Source: JBAXTZ01 sp037129925 (GTDB lineage Bacteria; Bacillota; Negativicutes; JBAXTZ01). Taken from it: a stretch of DNA of 64,000 nucleotides. The notes under the pieces were generated by a model. That model was not told the DNA's origin and ran no database searches. It was given only the letters and a program-made list of their open reading frames with translations. The stretch lies in NCBI GenBank assembly GCA_037129925.1, contig JBAXTZ010000004.1:40904-104903 (forward strand). Reading direction: 5' to 3'. A program made the position numbers and the translations under genes. Positions 35,687 to 44,040 of the stretch are shown piece after piece; position 1 is the first letter of the stretch; every line of letters begins with the position of its first letter.

Positions 35687-36340
35687 CTACCTTTTTCGCG
35701 CTAACAACAATCCGTCGGCAATCGGCACTATCGTCGAATCCACCCGCTCATCGGCGTTCACCCGGGCGCAAAAGTCTGCTGTGGTTTTGGCGATTTTTTC
35801 TGTCGGCTCCACAACCCGGCCGCCGCAAAACACATTGTCGACCGCTACTAATCCGCCCGGACGGAGTAATGTTAGTGCATGTTCATAATACAGTTCATTA
35901 GCCAGCTTATTGGCATCGACAAAAACAAAGTCATAAGTACCGGCTTCATTTTCTGCCAAACCCGCCACCGTTTGCTCGGCGGGGGCGATTATTAGATTGA
36001 TTTTATGATCAACTCCGGCAAGCTGCCAATATCTTCTGGCGACTGCGCCGGTTTCGACATCAATATCACAGGCAACCAGCTGTCCATCGGCCGGTAGCGC
36101 TTGAGCAACGCAAAGCGCGCTATAACCAGTGAAAACTCCGACTTCCAGAGCTTTTTTTGCGTTGACCAATTTTGCCAGCAACGCCATAAATTGTCCCTGT
36201 TCCGGCGAAATTTGAAAATTCGAACGCGGGTGTTTGGCAGTTTCTTCACGCAACGCCAACTGGACGGCCGTTTCATTGGTTGAGTGTTTTACCATAAATT
36301 CGTATAGTCCGTCAGTCATTTCAATAGTTTTATTTGCCAC
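35687..36340 (-). CDS. Class I SAM-dependent O-methyltransferase (CCoAOMT/TrmR type)
   Basis: 217 residues. The SAM-binding glycine-rich motif is LEVGVFTGYSAL near residue 67, motif II is ACDID, and the metal/catalytic region YDFVFVDANKLANELYYE plus VAVDNVFCGG is typical of family 3 O-methyltransferases; related bacterial proteins methylate catechols or tRNA hydroxyuridine (TrmR). Substrate uncertain. It stands alone on the minus strand, divergent from the TPR gene. Confidence 0.88.
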   Translation of the reverse strand: MANKTIEMTDGLYEFMVKHSTNETAVQLALREETAKHPRSNFQISPEQGQFMALLAKLVNAKKALEVGVFTGYSALCVAQALPADGQLVACDIDVETGAVARRYWQLAGVDHKINLIIAPAEQTVAGLAENEAGTYDFVFVDANKLANELYYEHALTLLRPGGLVAVDNVFCGGRVVEPTEKIAKTTADFCARVNADERVDSTIVPIADGLLLARKR

Positions 36341-36379
36341 TAGTCCTCCAAAAATTTAATATATTCTCTGCCTTGATAA

Positions 36380-36409
36380 TTGGATATTGCTATTCTAACA
36401 TGCTATAAT
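36380..36409 (+). promoter_or_regulatory. Promoter of the TPR gene
   Basis: TTGGAT (36380-36385), 18 bp, TATAAT (36404-36409) with TGC directly before it, an extended -10. Confidence 0.5.
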
Positions 36410-36485
36410 TTCCATATAAATTATGTTATGCAACATGTTCATAAGCATAATCATTTTTCTGTTGCTAGATTACGAGGAGATTGTG

Positions 36486-37037
36486 ATGAAAAAACTTATA
36501 TTTTTGTTTGTCGCGCTATTAGTTCTCTGTCTTAGCTCCGTCAGTTATGCCTGGTTTCCGGATTACACCCAAGCCTATAACGATGACATCAACCGCGGCG
36601 ATTTCGATAGCGCTATCGCCCTCGATCCGACAAATGCCAAAGCCTACTGGTTTCGCGGACGAAGCGAGGTGTGGCACAGTCAGTTTGATGCGGCTATCAG
36701 CGATATGAATTATAGCATAAAACGCGACTATAGTCTCACGGATTCATATTTTTATCGCGGTCGAGCCTATGCCGGAAAAGCAATCGCGTCGCCGAATGCT
36801 ACCACTCTTACAGCTCAAGCAATAGCCGACTTTGACGAAACGATAAAACGTGATGCCAACTACGGAAATGCCTATTTTTTTCGAGCCGGTGTTTATGAAC
36901 AAACCGGTGATCTAACAAAAGCGATTAGCGATTATCAAAAGTATTTAGCTTTAAAAAACGACAATACCGATCCAACGCTCGTCGGCTACGCCGAGCAGAG
37001 AATCGTCAACCTTAAAGCCTGTTGTCAGGCCGACTGA
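36486..37037 (+). CDS. Exported TPR-repeat protein
   Basis: 183 residues. A signal peptide (MKKLIFLFVALLVLCLSSVSYA) is followed by about three tetratricopeptide repeats: NAKAYWFRGRSEVWHSQFDA, LTDSYFYRGRAYAGKA and NYGNAYFFRAGVYEQTGDL, the last the best match. Periplasmic protein-binding scaffold; partner unknown. GAGGAG precedes ATG 36486. The next gene begins about 86 nt later with its own ribosome site, so operon membership with the corrinoid genes is uncertain. Confidence 0.82.
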   Translation: MKKLIFLFVALLVLCLSSVSYAWFPDYTQAYNDDINRGDFDSAIALDPTNAKAYWFRGRSEVWHSQFDAAISDMNYSIKRDYSLTDSYFYRGRAYAGKAIASPNATTLTAQAIADFDETIKRDANYGNAYFFRAGVYEQTGDLTKAISDYQKYLALKNDNTDPTLVGYAEQRIVNLKACCQAD

Positions 37038-37122
37038 CATAAATTGCTATTTTATTATTGAATAAACCCAAAATAAAATCTATAATACGCCTGCGTTAAT
37101 TTTTCAAAATTTAGGAGGGCAG

Positions 37123-37755
37123 ATGAGTTCAACGTTAAAGCAAATTGCTGAGGCTATGCTCGATGGTCTTACAAAAAAAACCAAGGAACTTACCGAAAAG
37201 GCCGTTGCCGAAGGCATACCGGCAAAAATCATTTTAAACGACGGGTTGCTTGCCGGAATGCAAGAAGTCGGCATACTATTTAAGGATGGCGAGTTGTTCG
37301 TTCCCGAAGTGCTAATTGCCGCAAAAGCAATGAATATGGGGATGGAAGTGCTAGCTCCACTGTTAAGCTCCGGTGATGTCAACCAACGCGGCGTGGCATT
37401 ATTAGCTACCGTCCAAGGCGATTTGCACGATGTCGGCGTGAAATTGGTGGGTATGATGTTAAAAGGCAATGGTTACGAAATAATTAATTTAGGCATTGAT
37501 ATTCCCACAGAAACTATCGTCGCCGCAGTAAAAGAACACCGACCGAAGATATTGGGAATGTCGGCAATGCTCACTACAACGATGGTCGCAACCCGGGACG
37601 TTATCGCCGCTTTGAAAGCCGAGGGTCTATATGATGACCTGGTGGTTATGGTTGGCGGCGCGCCGGTAACGGAACAATTCGCCAAAAGCGTAGGCGCGTT
37701 ATATGCTTCCGATGCATCAACTGCTGTTGATGTGGCTAACGCGGCACTGGAATAA
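37123..37755 (+). CDS. Corrinoid (B12-binding) methyl-carrier protein
   Basis: 210 residues, with the two-domain plan of MtbC/MtmC/MttC-type carriers: a helical cap (1-85) and a cobalamin-binding Rossmann domain with DLHDVG (Asp100, His102, Gly105: the base-off/His-on motif), the GMSAMLTTTM stretch and MVGGAPVT near the C-terminus. It shuttles a methyl group between a substrate methyltransferase and a second methyltransferase. AGGAGGG precedes ATG. No paired MttB-type enzyme is in the window; the MtaA/UroD-type protein 2.4 kb on is the likely partner. Confidence 0.93.
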   Translation: MSSTLKQIAEAMLDGLTKKTKELTEKAVAEGIPAKIILNDGLLAGMQEVGILFKDGELFVPEVLIAAKAMNMGMEVLAPLLSSGDVNQRGVALLATVQGDLHDVGVKLVGMMLKGNGYEIINLGIDIPTETIVAAVKEHRPKILGMSAMLTTTMVATRDVIAALKAEGLYDDLVVMVGGAPVTEQFAKSVGALYASDASTAVDVANAALE

Positions 37756-37787
37756 AGCTGAATTATGAAAGCTGAAATCTGAAATTT
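37754..37787. repeat. Short heptamer-repeat spacer
   Basis: AAAGCTG, AATTATG, AAAGCTG, AAATCTG, AAATTTATG on a 7-bp frame fill the gap between the corrinoid protein and the GTPase, starting within the stop codon and reaching the next start. Confidence 0.65.
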
Positions 37788-38699
37788 ATGCGAAAGAAGA
37801 TATTTCTGGTCACCGGTTTTCTCGGTAGCGGCAAAACTACTTTCTTGCAAAATCTGTTAGCGCAAATCGCCCCCCGCCACAAAATCGGTGTCATCGTAAA
37901 TGAATTTGGGCGCACCGGCATCGACGGCTCGCTAATTGCCAGAAACGGTTTGGAATTGCATGAACTGTCTGGTGGTTCAATTTTTTGCGCTTGTTTAAAG
38001 GGAAATTTCATCGCGGCGCTAGATGTTTTTTTGGATTTGCCAATTGAATACTTGTTTATTGAGAGCAGCGGATTGGCGAACCCCGCCGGTTTTCATAACA
38101 TTTCCAGTTTTATTGACAAGCCTGATTGCATTCAATCAATTGCGACGCTCTGCGTTGTAGACGGCAAATATTTTCTTGACCAACTGGATATGTTTAATTC
38201 AGTGGAAACGCAAATACGCGCTGCCGACTTAGTGTTGGTTAACAAAATTGATTTGACGAGCCGCGAACTGTTGACAGAAATCGACAGCGCCATCAGCAAC
38301 CTTAACGCTGCTGCTAAAATCATCCGTACTGCTTTCGGTTCGCTTGAGTTGACCGAACTCGAATTGGTCGGTTGCCAGCAAGCTGTATTACTAATTAACA
38401 ACCGTACGGATTTTCGCCCATTTACGCATACATTAATTACTGATACCGCGCTTTCGTTTGAGCAGTTGCGTAATTTTCTCGTGGCAATAACGCCGTTGGC
38501 GTTGAGAGTTAAAGGCTTCTTACTCACTGATTCCGGTCTGGTAAAAATTGATGTGGTCGGAAAAACCATTAACATCGTCTCGCACCCGGCTCCGGTTACT
38601 GCAAAGTTGGAAATCATCGCCAATCAAGCGCTGCCGGTCAACCGCGAGCTAATAACGGCATGGCAGAAACATTGTCCCGGCGAAATCAGTCTCGTCTAG
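37788..38699 (+). CDS. COG0523 (CobW/G3E-type) GTPase
   Basis: 303 residues. Walker A GFLGSGKTT (residues 10-18), a CxC motif in SIFCACLKGNF where metallochaperones of the family carry CxCC, Walker B FIESSGLANP, and NKID. A C-terminal CobW_C-like part is short. The family inserts or delivers metals or, next to corrinoid methyltransferases, may help activate the corrinoid system. It follows the corrinoid protein closely, so a role in cobalt-protein maturation is the natural inference. No good ribosome site is visible before ATG 37788. Confidence 0.85.
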   Translation: MRKKIFLVTGFLGSGKTTFLQNLLAQIAPRHKIGVIVNEFGRTGIDGSLIARNGLELHELSGGSIFCACLKGNFIAALDVFLDLPIEYLFIESSGLANPAGFHNISSFIDKPDCIQSIATLCVVDGKYFLDQLDMFNSVETQIRAADLVLVNKIDLTSRELLTEIDSAISNLNAAAKIIRTAFGSLELTELELVGCQQAVLLINNRTDFRPFTHTLITDTALSFEQLRNFLVAITPLALRVKGFLLTDSGLVKIDVVGKTINIVSHPAPVTAKLEIIANQALPVNRELITAWQKHCPGEISLV

Positions 38700-38748
38700 C
38701 GCGGCGTAACAATCAACCATCCTTATGATAAATAAACTGGAGGCTCTC

Positions 38749-40095
38749 ATGACTGGCACCCAAAAACGTTTTCTCTGGATGATCATTTTCACTTCAGCCA
38801 TCGCCGGCGTACTGTACGGCTACGATCTCGGCATCATTTCCGCCGCATTTCTCGTCTTGCCCAAGCACATACCGATGAACGAAACCATGATGGGCTTTCT
38901 TGGTTCGGCGGTGCTGTTTGGCGGCGCGTTCACTATTCTGATTGCTGGGCCACTAGCCGATGTTGTTGGTCGCAAGAAAATGATCGTAGCCGCCAACATC
39001 ATTTTTCTTGGTGGCGTGGTGTTGCTGGGCTTTGCCCAAGACTACTCCCACATCATCGTCGGGCGCTTGGTTCAGGGCGTAGGTGTTGGAATCATCACTA
39101 TCGTAGTTCCTCTATATCTTGCCGAAGTTCTGCCTAGCAATTATCGTGGTCGGGGCATCTTGGCGTTTCAATTGCTGTTAGGCTGCGGCATATTTTTCGC
39201 CAATCTTATCGGTTTATATTTTACGCCATCAGAAGATTGGCGGAGCATGTTCCTCTCCAGCGGCATACCCAGTCTGCTACTGCTGTTGCTATGTTTCGGG
39301 CTGCCGGAATCACCGCGCTGGCTGGTGGCAAAAGGCAAAAAAGTGCGTGCTTTGAACATTCTTCGAAAAATCAACCCGCCGAAGCTTGCGCAAGCCGAAG
39401 TTCTCGATATTGAATCCAACCTGGAACTGACCAAAGGTGAGAGCAATTGGCGGGCGCTTTTCGATAAGCGCTATGCTTGGGCGTTGTTTTTGGTTTTTTC
39501 GAACGCCATTCTTATTCAATTGACCGGCATCAATTCGATACTCCAATATAGTGGCATTATCTTAAAAGAAGCCGGTTTGGCTTCTAACGAGGCGGCGATG
39601 CTGGGTAGCACCGTTTTGACCAGTGTTATTATCGTTGTGCCGTTGTTGGTTATGTTTATTATTGATAGCTTTGGCAGGAAGAAAATCCTTTGTATCGGTA
39701 CCGCCGGTGTATTTGTCACACTTGCCGCCGCGGCAACTGTATTCTTAACCATGGCGCCTTCGCAAAATCGCGGCATCGCGATGATTGTCTGCCTAACAGC
39801 CTTTTTGATCGCCTACAGTTTTGGACCAAGCGGCGTTATTTGGTTAATGCTTTCGGAGTTGCTCCCCAACAAGATTCGCAGCGTTGGCATGAGCGCGGCA
39901 TTGTTTGCCAACTCGATGATTTCATCGATTTTTGCCATCGTGTTTTTGCAACTATCGACTTTTATCGCCTATTCCGGCGTATTCTATATGTGTTCAATCT
40001 TCGGACTTATATACTTCTACATTGCTTACAGATATGTCCCGGAAACCAAAGGAAAATCTCTTGAACAAATTGAACGCGAGTTAGTTGGTCGTTAG
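38749..40095 (+). CDS. Sugar-porter family MFS transporter
   Basis: 448 residues, 12 membrane segments. Family marks: GYDLGIISAAFL in segment 1, DVVGRKKM (first loop), VPLYLAEVLPSNYRGRG, LPESPRWL in the central loop, GRKK repeated after segment 8, and the C-terminal PETKGKSLEQIE. Imports hexoses, pentoses or cyclitols with protons. ATG 38749 has GGAGG five bases upstream; an ATG at 38725 has no site. It sits inside the corrinoid methyl-transfer gene run, suggesting that the demethylated substrate is a sugar or inositol ether; this is inference. Confidence 0.92.
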   Translation: MTGTQKRFLWMIIFTSAIAGVLYGYDLGIISAAFLVLPKHIPMNETMMGFLGSAVLFGGAFTILIAGPLADVVGRKKMIVAANIIFLGGVVLLGFAQDYSHIIVGRLVQGVGVGIITIVVPLYLAEVLPSNYRGRGILAFQLLLGCGIFFANLIGLYFTPSEDWRSMFLSSGIPSLLLLLLCFGLPESPRWLVAKGKKVRALNILRKINPPKLAQAEVLDIESNLELTKGESNWRALFDKRYAWALFLVFSNAILIQLTGINSILQYSGIILKEAGLASNEAAMLGSTVLTSVIIVVPLLVMFIIDSFGRKKILCIGTAGVFVTLAAAATVFLTMAPSQNRGIAMIVCLTAFLIAYSFGPSGVIWLMLSELLPNKIRSVGMSAALFANSMISSIFAIVFLQLSTFIAYSGVFYMCSIFGLIYFYIAYRYVPETKGKSLEQIERELVGR

Positions 40096-40168
40096 CGGCC
40101 GGCGGCTAGCGGCTGGATCTGGGGAGTTCTACCAGCAACTGACAGCCAGCGGCCAACAACAGCAAACT
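40093..40168. repeat. Heptamer-repeat spacer, GC-rich version
   Basis: TAGCGGC, CGGCGGC, TAGCGGC, TGGATCT, GGGGAGT, TCTACCA, GCAACTG, ACAGCCA, GCGGCCA, ACAACAG: 7-bp words beginning at the sugar-porter stop codon. Nothing else seen in the gap. Confidence 0.7.
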
Positions 40169-40187
40169 AAAACGAGGAGAGAAAAAA

Positions 40188-41180
40188 ATGACACCACGAG
40201 AACGCTATGAAGCGATGTTAACCGGACAATCCTGTGACATAGTGCCACGCACACCGATATTGATGCGATTGGCAGCCGAACAAATCAATGCAGAATACAT
40301 CGAATTTACACGCAACTACAAAGTAATGGTCGAGGCGCAGATTTTTTGCGCTGAAAAATTTGGCATCGACCAGCTCAGTGTCATCTCCGGTAGCTACGGC
40401 GAAACACAGGGCTATGGTGGCGAGATCGGTTACCGTCCACTGGGACCGTATGTTAGCCGACTGCCACTTGGCGCGACAACTGATCTCGGTACCCTGCGCA
40501 ATCCCGACCCGTTTACGACGCCGCTACTGATTGACCGGTTAAACGCTATCCGCGAATATCGCCGTTTGACCGGCGAAAAATATTCCGTTTGCGGCTGGAT
40601 TGAAGGACCGGCGGCGCAATCGGCCGACATGCGCGGCATTGAGCAGTTTTTAATGGATTTGATTGAGGAGCCGGAGTTTTGCGCGGACTGCATGGATCTG
40701 GTAACCGACAAAGCGATTATTTTCGCCAAGGCTCAACACGAAGCCGGCGCTGACACCATTGGTGTGGGCGATGCCATTGCCAGTCAAGTATCTTTGCGGA
40801 CATACAAAAAGCTCATATTCCCCCGCGAAAAACGATTGTTTGACGCAATAAAAGCGCTGGGTTGCTATACCAAGTTGCACATTTGCGGCAATATTACTCA
40901 TCTATTGCCGGCAATAGCCGAGCTGGATGTTGATATTATTGATGTTGACCACATGGTTGACATCAATAAAGTTCGTGATATTTTAGGCTCGCGGGTGGCA
41001 ATAACCGGCAATATTGATCCGGTGTTGGTCATGACCGCTAATCCAGAATACATCGCCAAAACCATGCGCGACACTTATGCCGCTATAGCCGCGCCGTTCT
41101 TGCTAAACGCCGGTTGCGAAATACCGCCGGGAACACCAGATGTGAATTTACTGGCGCTTTGTCAACGAATTGATGCTTGA
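40188..41180 (+). CDS. MtaA/CmuA-type (uroporphyrinogen decarboxylase fold) methyltransferase
   Basis: 330 residues, UroD-fold. The zinc site of corrinoid methyltransferases is visible: His231-x-Cys233 in LHICGNITHLL and Cys310 in NAGCEIPPGTP. These ligands separate it from haem-pathway HemE. MtaA-like enzymes move methyl groups from the corrinoid protein to coenzyme M or tetrahydrofolate; UroD-type members can also act as O-demethylases on the primary substrate. GAGGAGAG precedes ATG. With the corrinoid carrier and COG0523 GTPase upstream it forms a methyl-transfer module. Confidence 0.9.
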   Translation: MTPRERYEAMLTGQSCDIVPRTPILMRLAAEQINAEYIEFTRNYKVMVEAQIFCAEKFGIDQLSVISGSYGETQGYGGEIGYRPLGPYVSRLPLGATTDLGTLRNPDPFTTPLLIDRLNAIREYRRLTGEKYSVCGWIEGPAAQSADMRGIEQFLMDLIEEPEFCADCMDLVTDKAIIFAKAQHEAGADTIGVGDAIASQVSLRTYKKLIFPREKRLFDAIKALGCYTKLHICGNITHLLPAIAELDVDIIDVDHMVDINKVRDILGSRVAITGNIDPVLVMTANPEYIAKTMRDTYAAIAAPFLLNAGCEIPPGTPDVNLLALCQRIDA

Positions 41181-41202
41181 GTTAGTTTTTAGGGAGATTG
41201 GC

Positions 41203-41880
41203 ATGAAAACATTACTGACGCTATGCCTCGCCTTGGTATTAATGTCGGCACCAGCCGTTGCCGCGCCGTTAAATGATTTTCACAATAACAGCTTTCAAAT
41301 TGACTTCGGCTTTAGCCCGACAGTTGCTCAGACAGCAACGAGCACGTCCGGCGCCGTAACCCTGCCCAACGTTTCCGAATATAGCGGTAATTTGACTTAT
41401 GCTGTTGCGGATTTCATTGCGCTCCGCCTAGGCGCGACAGCGCTTACCAATTCCATGGTACAATGGAACAACACTGATACAGGAGTTCTCGGCTTAACGC
41501 AAGCCAACCTGCAAGTCGTTGTCAATCCCAGCGAATATTGTCAACCATTTTTCGGGGTACAATATGCGGTGTATAACTTGCCGGATCAAACTGGCGGAAA
41601 TTGGAAAAATTTAGATTATAAGCAAGCCGGAATTTGCGGCGGTGTCCAATTAACCTTGCCGCTTGCCGACTTGTTTTTGTTAAATGCCAGCGGCATGTAT
41701 GGTACCTATTACAACTCTGCTTATGCCGGGGTCGCTTTACGCTTGTTCGGACAACTCGACGTTGATGCCGGTTATGCTTATGAATACTACAACACCGCAC
41801 AGCTAAACAATCTGCCGGTTGGCGCGCCCAACTCGATAACTGCTCAAGGAATGCGGTTGGGAGTTAGTCTCAGACTATAA
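41203..41880 (+). CDS. Outer-membrane beta-barrel protein
   Basis: 225 residues. Signal peptide MKTLLTLCLALVLMSAPAVA, then about eight to ten amphipathic strands with aromatic girdle residues, ending MRLGVSLRL, a typical barrel end. It has two cysteines (YCQPF and GICGG), which could form a disulfide. It starts 22 nt after the methyltransferase stop with AGGGAG and so may be co-transcribed with the methyl-transfer genes; a role as substrate porin is possible but unsupported. No family recognised. Confidence 0.75.
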   Translation: MKTLLTLCLALVLMSAPAVAAPLNDFHNNSFQIDFGFSPTVAQTATSTSGAVTLPNVSEYSGNLTYAVADFIALRLGATALTNSMVQWNNTDTGVLGLTQANLQVVVNPSEYCQPFFGVQYAVYNLPDQTGGNWKNLDYKQAGICGGVQLTLPLADLFLLNASGMYGTYYNSAYAGVALRLFGQLDVDAGYAYEYYNTAQLNNLPVGAPNSITAQGMRLGVSLRL

Positions 41881-41890
41881 AACTTTTTTT

Positions 41891-41917
41891 AGCGCTCCAC
41901 TTTGGAGCGCTTTTTTG
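41891..41917 (+). terminator. Rho-independent terminator
   Basis: AGCGCTCCA, loop CTT, TGGAGCGCT, then a T-run. Ends the barrel gene at 41880. Confidence 0.93.
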
Positions 41918-41924
41918 TTTAGTA

Positions 41925-41949
41925 TTTGTTGAGAAAAATATGCTATAAT
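41925..41949 (+). promoter_or_regulatory. Promoter block TTTGTTGAG-N10-TATAAT
   Basis: TTTGTTGAG (41925-41933), 10 bp, TATAAT (41944-41949) with TGC before it (extended -10). The same block precedes the genes at 55450 and 58205. TTGTTG is too close to the -10 for a normal -35. Confidence 0.6.
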
Positions 41950-41990
41950 AATTTTAACGTTCACCAATTAGAAAGAAATTTGGAGGAGAA

Positions 41991-42884
41991 ATGAAAAAAA
42001 GTTTGGCGCTTCTGCTCACCATTCTGCTGGTAATCTTGACAAGTTCATTATGCTCGGCGGAAATGGCGGTTCAATCCAACGGTCTGCAGGGTAATTCCGT
42101 TCAAGCTGACGGTTACGGCACGGCAAAAGCCACTGCCAACCCGGCACAGGCAACAATAATGGCTCGCCGTGCGGCAATTGTTGATGCTTATCGTAATCTT
42201 TTGGAAAATATTCAAGGCGTGCAAATCGACGCCACCACTACCGTTCAAGATGCCATGACTACCAGCGATACTATCTACACCAAAGTAACCGGTTTTTTGA
42301 AAGGTGCTAAAGTAGTTCAAGAAAGTTGGACTCCGGAAGGCGCTTATCACGTGGTTGTTTCAGTTGCGCTCTACGGTCAAACCAGTTTGGCGGCAATCAT
42401 GGAACCAACAATTCGCGCTAACGCGCCGGCTGTTGGCAGCTATGCGCCGATCAGCCCCGGCATAACCGTTCCACCGGCAATCACCCCTGTTCCGACAACG
42501 CCGCTACCGGTAACGCCGATTCCAATAACGCCAGCGCCGGTAGTAGGTCAACGGTCAGCGACCGGACTGATTCTTGACTGCCGCAACACTTCACTCGAAC
42601 GGACAATGGCGCCGGTTATTTACGATGAGGACGGTCGGGTAATCTACTCCAGCACGATTATTTCCTATGATGTTTTGATAAATAAAGGTTTGTGTGACTA
42701 CGTGGTCCAGAGTTCGACTGATTACTCACGTGCCGGCAACGCTCCGCTCACGATCACACCAATGGCGTTGCGGGACTTCAACCGCAATTTTGTGGTCAGC
42801 CGCGCCGATGGTGCCAGAATCTTGGCTGCTAATGACCAAAGCAATATGTTAGCGCAGGCCGCCGTAGTAGTTTTGATTAACTAA
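41991..42884 (+). CDS. Exported LPP20-like protein with proline-rich linker
   Basis: 297 residues. A signal peptide ends at LCSA. Residues 40-140 resemble the LPP20/FlgT-N type domain: ATIMARRAAIVDAYRNLLE, then TKVTGFLKGAKVVQESW and YHVVVSVALYG. A proline-threonine linker (about 148-187: TPVPTTPLPVTPIPITPAP) joins a second domain of about 110 residues with GLILDCRNTSLERTMAP. No lipobox cysteine is at the signal cleavage site, so it should be periplasmic or surface-exposed rather than a lipoprotein. Stands alone between two terminators. Confidence 0.75.
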   Translation: MKKSLALLLTILLVILTSSLCSAEMAVQSNGLQGNSVQADGYGTAKATANPAQATIMARRAAIVDAYRNLLENIQGVQIDATTTVQDAMTTSDTIYTKVTGFLKGAKVVQESWTPEGAYHVVVSVALYGQTSLAAIMEPTIRANAPAVGSYAPISPGITVPPAITPVPTTPLPVTPIPITPAPVVGQRSATGLILDCRNTSLERTMAPVIYDEDGRVIYSSTIISYDVLINKGLCDYVVQSSTDYSRAGNAPLTITPMALRDFNRNFVVSRADGARILAANDQSNMLAQAAVVVLIN

Positions 42885-42890
42885 TTTACC

Positions 42891-42949
42891 GTTTTTTACA
42901 AAAAAAGACGTTCTCGATAATTTCGAGAACGTCTTTTTTTGTAAAAAAC
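42891..42949 (+). terminator. Perfect 27-bp stem terminator
   Basis: Left arm 42891-42917 (GTTTTTTACAAAAAAAGACG, then TTCTCGA) pairs without mismatch to 42923-42949 around loop TAATT. The central GACGTTCTCGA part followed by TTTTTTT would terminate; the extra outer A/T pairs make it unusually long and symmetrical. Confidence 0.9.
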
Positions 42950-43079
42950 ATTTAAAAATTTTTGTAAATGCAGGATATTACAGCAATCGTAGCGAATATA
43001 GTAAATTTGAAGAAGATTTGTAAAGAAAAAGCTTTTCTCGATCATAAAGATAAATATATTTCGAAGGGGATTGTCTATT

Positions 43080-44015
43080 TTGAAAAACACAACTGTTTTT
43101 GATCTGTACCAACTGTTCCACCAGAACAACACTCCGCGCAAATATCCGCAACGATTGCATTTTCGCGGTGTAGACGGCTACGATGTTTACAATTCGTCCG
43201 CACCGTTTCATTCTCAGGGAAAAGAACTTATCGCCGGCCGGGTTGAGAAACGCGACAGTGAACACTCCCGGGTAATGTTTTTTGAAAAAGTCAATCACGA
43301 GTTTATTTTACTGGCCGACGCTCCAGTATTTACATTACAGGATCCTTGCATTACCCATATTGGCGGCGAGTTGGTTTTGAGCGGGGTTGAGATTTTCCCG
43401 CATCCGGACAATCCAGCAGCGCTCTGGTGGCGCACCGCTTTTTATCGCGGCAAAGATGTATATTCACTGAAGCGGTTTACTGCCGGTCCAAACGGCATGA
43501 AAGATATCCGGTTGTGCGAACTTAAAGACGGAAAAATTGCCGTATTCACCCGCCCGCGTCACCCGATGGGCGAGATGGGTTCGGATGGTGGTCGCGGCGT
43601 TATCGGCTATGTTGAAATCGCCAATCTTAGCGAACTTATCCCGGAAAATCTAAATAAAGCCGAGCATCTGGATCAAATACAGGAACACAGCTGGCTGGGC
43701 GCAAATGAAGTATTTTGCCTGAGCGAAAATTTACTGGGAGTTCTTTGCCACGTGGCGATGTTTGATTTCAACAGCAGCCGTCACTATTTTGCGGCAGTAT
43801 TTACCTTTGACCGAACGACACGTCAGCCCGGCAAGTTAGAAATAATCGCCGAGCGAAACGACTATTTACCGGGACCGGCAAAAATTCCCGACCTACACGA
43901 CGTTATTTTTCCGGCATGTTTGCGATTTAATGAAGACCGCGCCTGGTTGATTTGCGGCGTGAGCGATTGCGAAATGCAGTCGTTGGAAATTGTTAATCCC
44001 TTTAAAAATTTATAG
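43080..44015 (+). CDS. DUF1861-family protein (predicted five-bladed propeller glycosidase/phosphorylase relative)
   Basis: About 311 residues, cytoplasmic. Typical DUF1861 stretches: FRGVDGYDVYN near the N-terminus, AGRVEKRDSEHSRVMFF, QDPCITHIGGELVLSGVE, WWRTAFYRG, GPNGMKDIRLCEL, and GGRGVIGYVEI. The fold resembles GH43/GH130-type propellers acting on mannosides, but activity for this family is not settled. No ATG is suitable; TTG 43080 has GAAGGGGA ten bases upstream, while TTG 43071 touches the site. First gene of the glycan-use run with permeases and binding proteins. Confidence 0.8.
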   Translation: MKNTTVFDLYQLFHQNNTPRKYPQRLHFRGVDGYDVYNSSAPFHSQGKELIAGRVEKRDSEHSRVMFFEKVNHEFILLADAPVFTLQDPCITHIGGELVLSGVEIFPHPDNPAALWWRTAFYRGKDVYSLKRFTAGPNGMKDIRLCELKDGKIAVFTRPRHPMGEMGSDGGRGVIGYVEIANLSELIPENLNKAEHLDQIQEHSWLGANEVFCLSENLLGVLCHVAMFDFNSSRHYFAAVFTFDRTTRQPGKLEIIAERNDYLPGPAKIPDLHDVIFPACLRFNEDRAWLICGVSDCEMQSLEIVNPFKNL

Positions 44016-44040
44016 TTCCAAACTTTAAGGCGAGGTGAAT

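Noticed and set aside
37037..37122. Cobalamin riboswitch before the corrinoid protein gene
   Set aside because: The gap is only about 85 nt and has no B12-box-like sequence.
40188..41180. Uroporphyrinogen decarboxylase HemE
   Set aside because: The HxC...C zinc site and corrinoid neighbour indicate a methyltransferase; no haem genes nearby.
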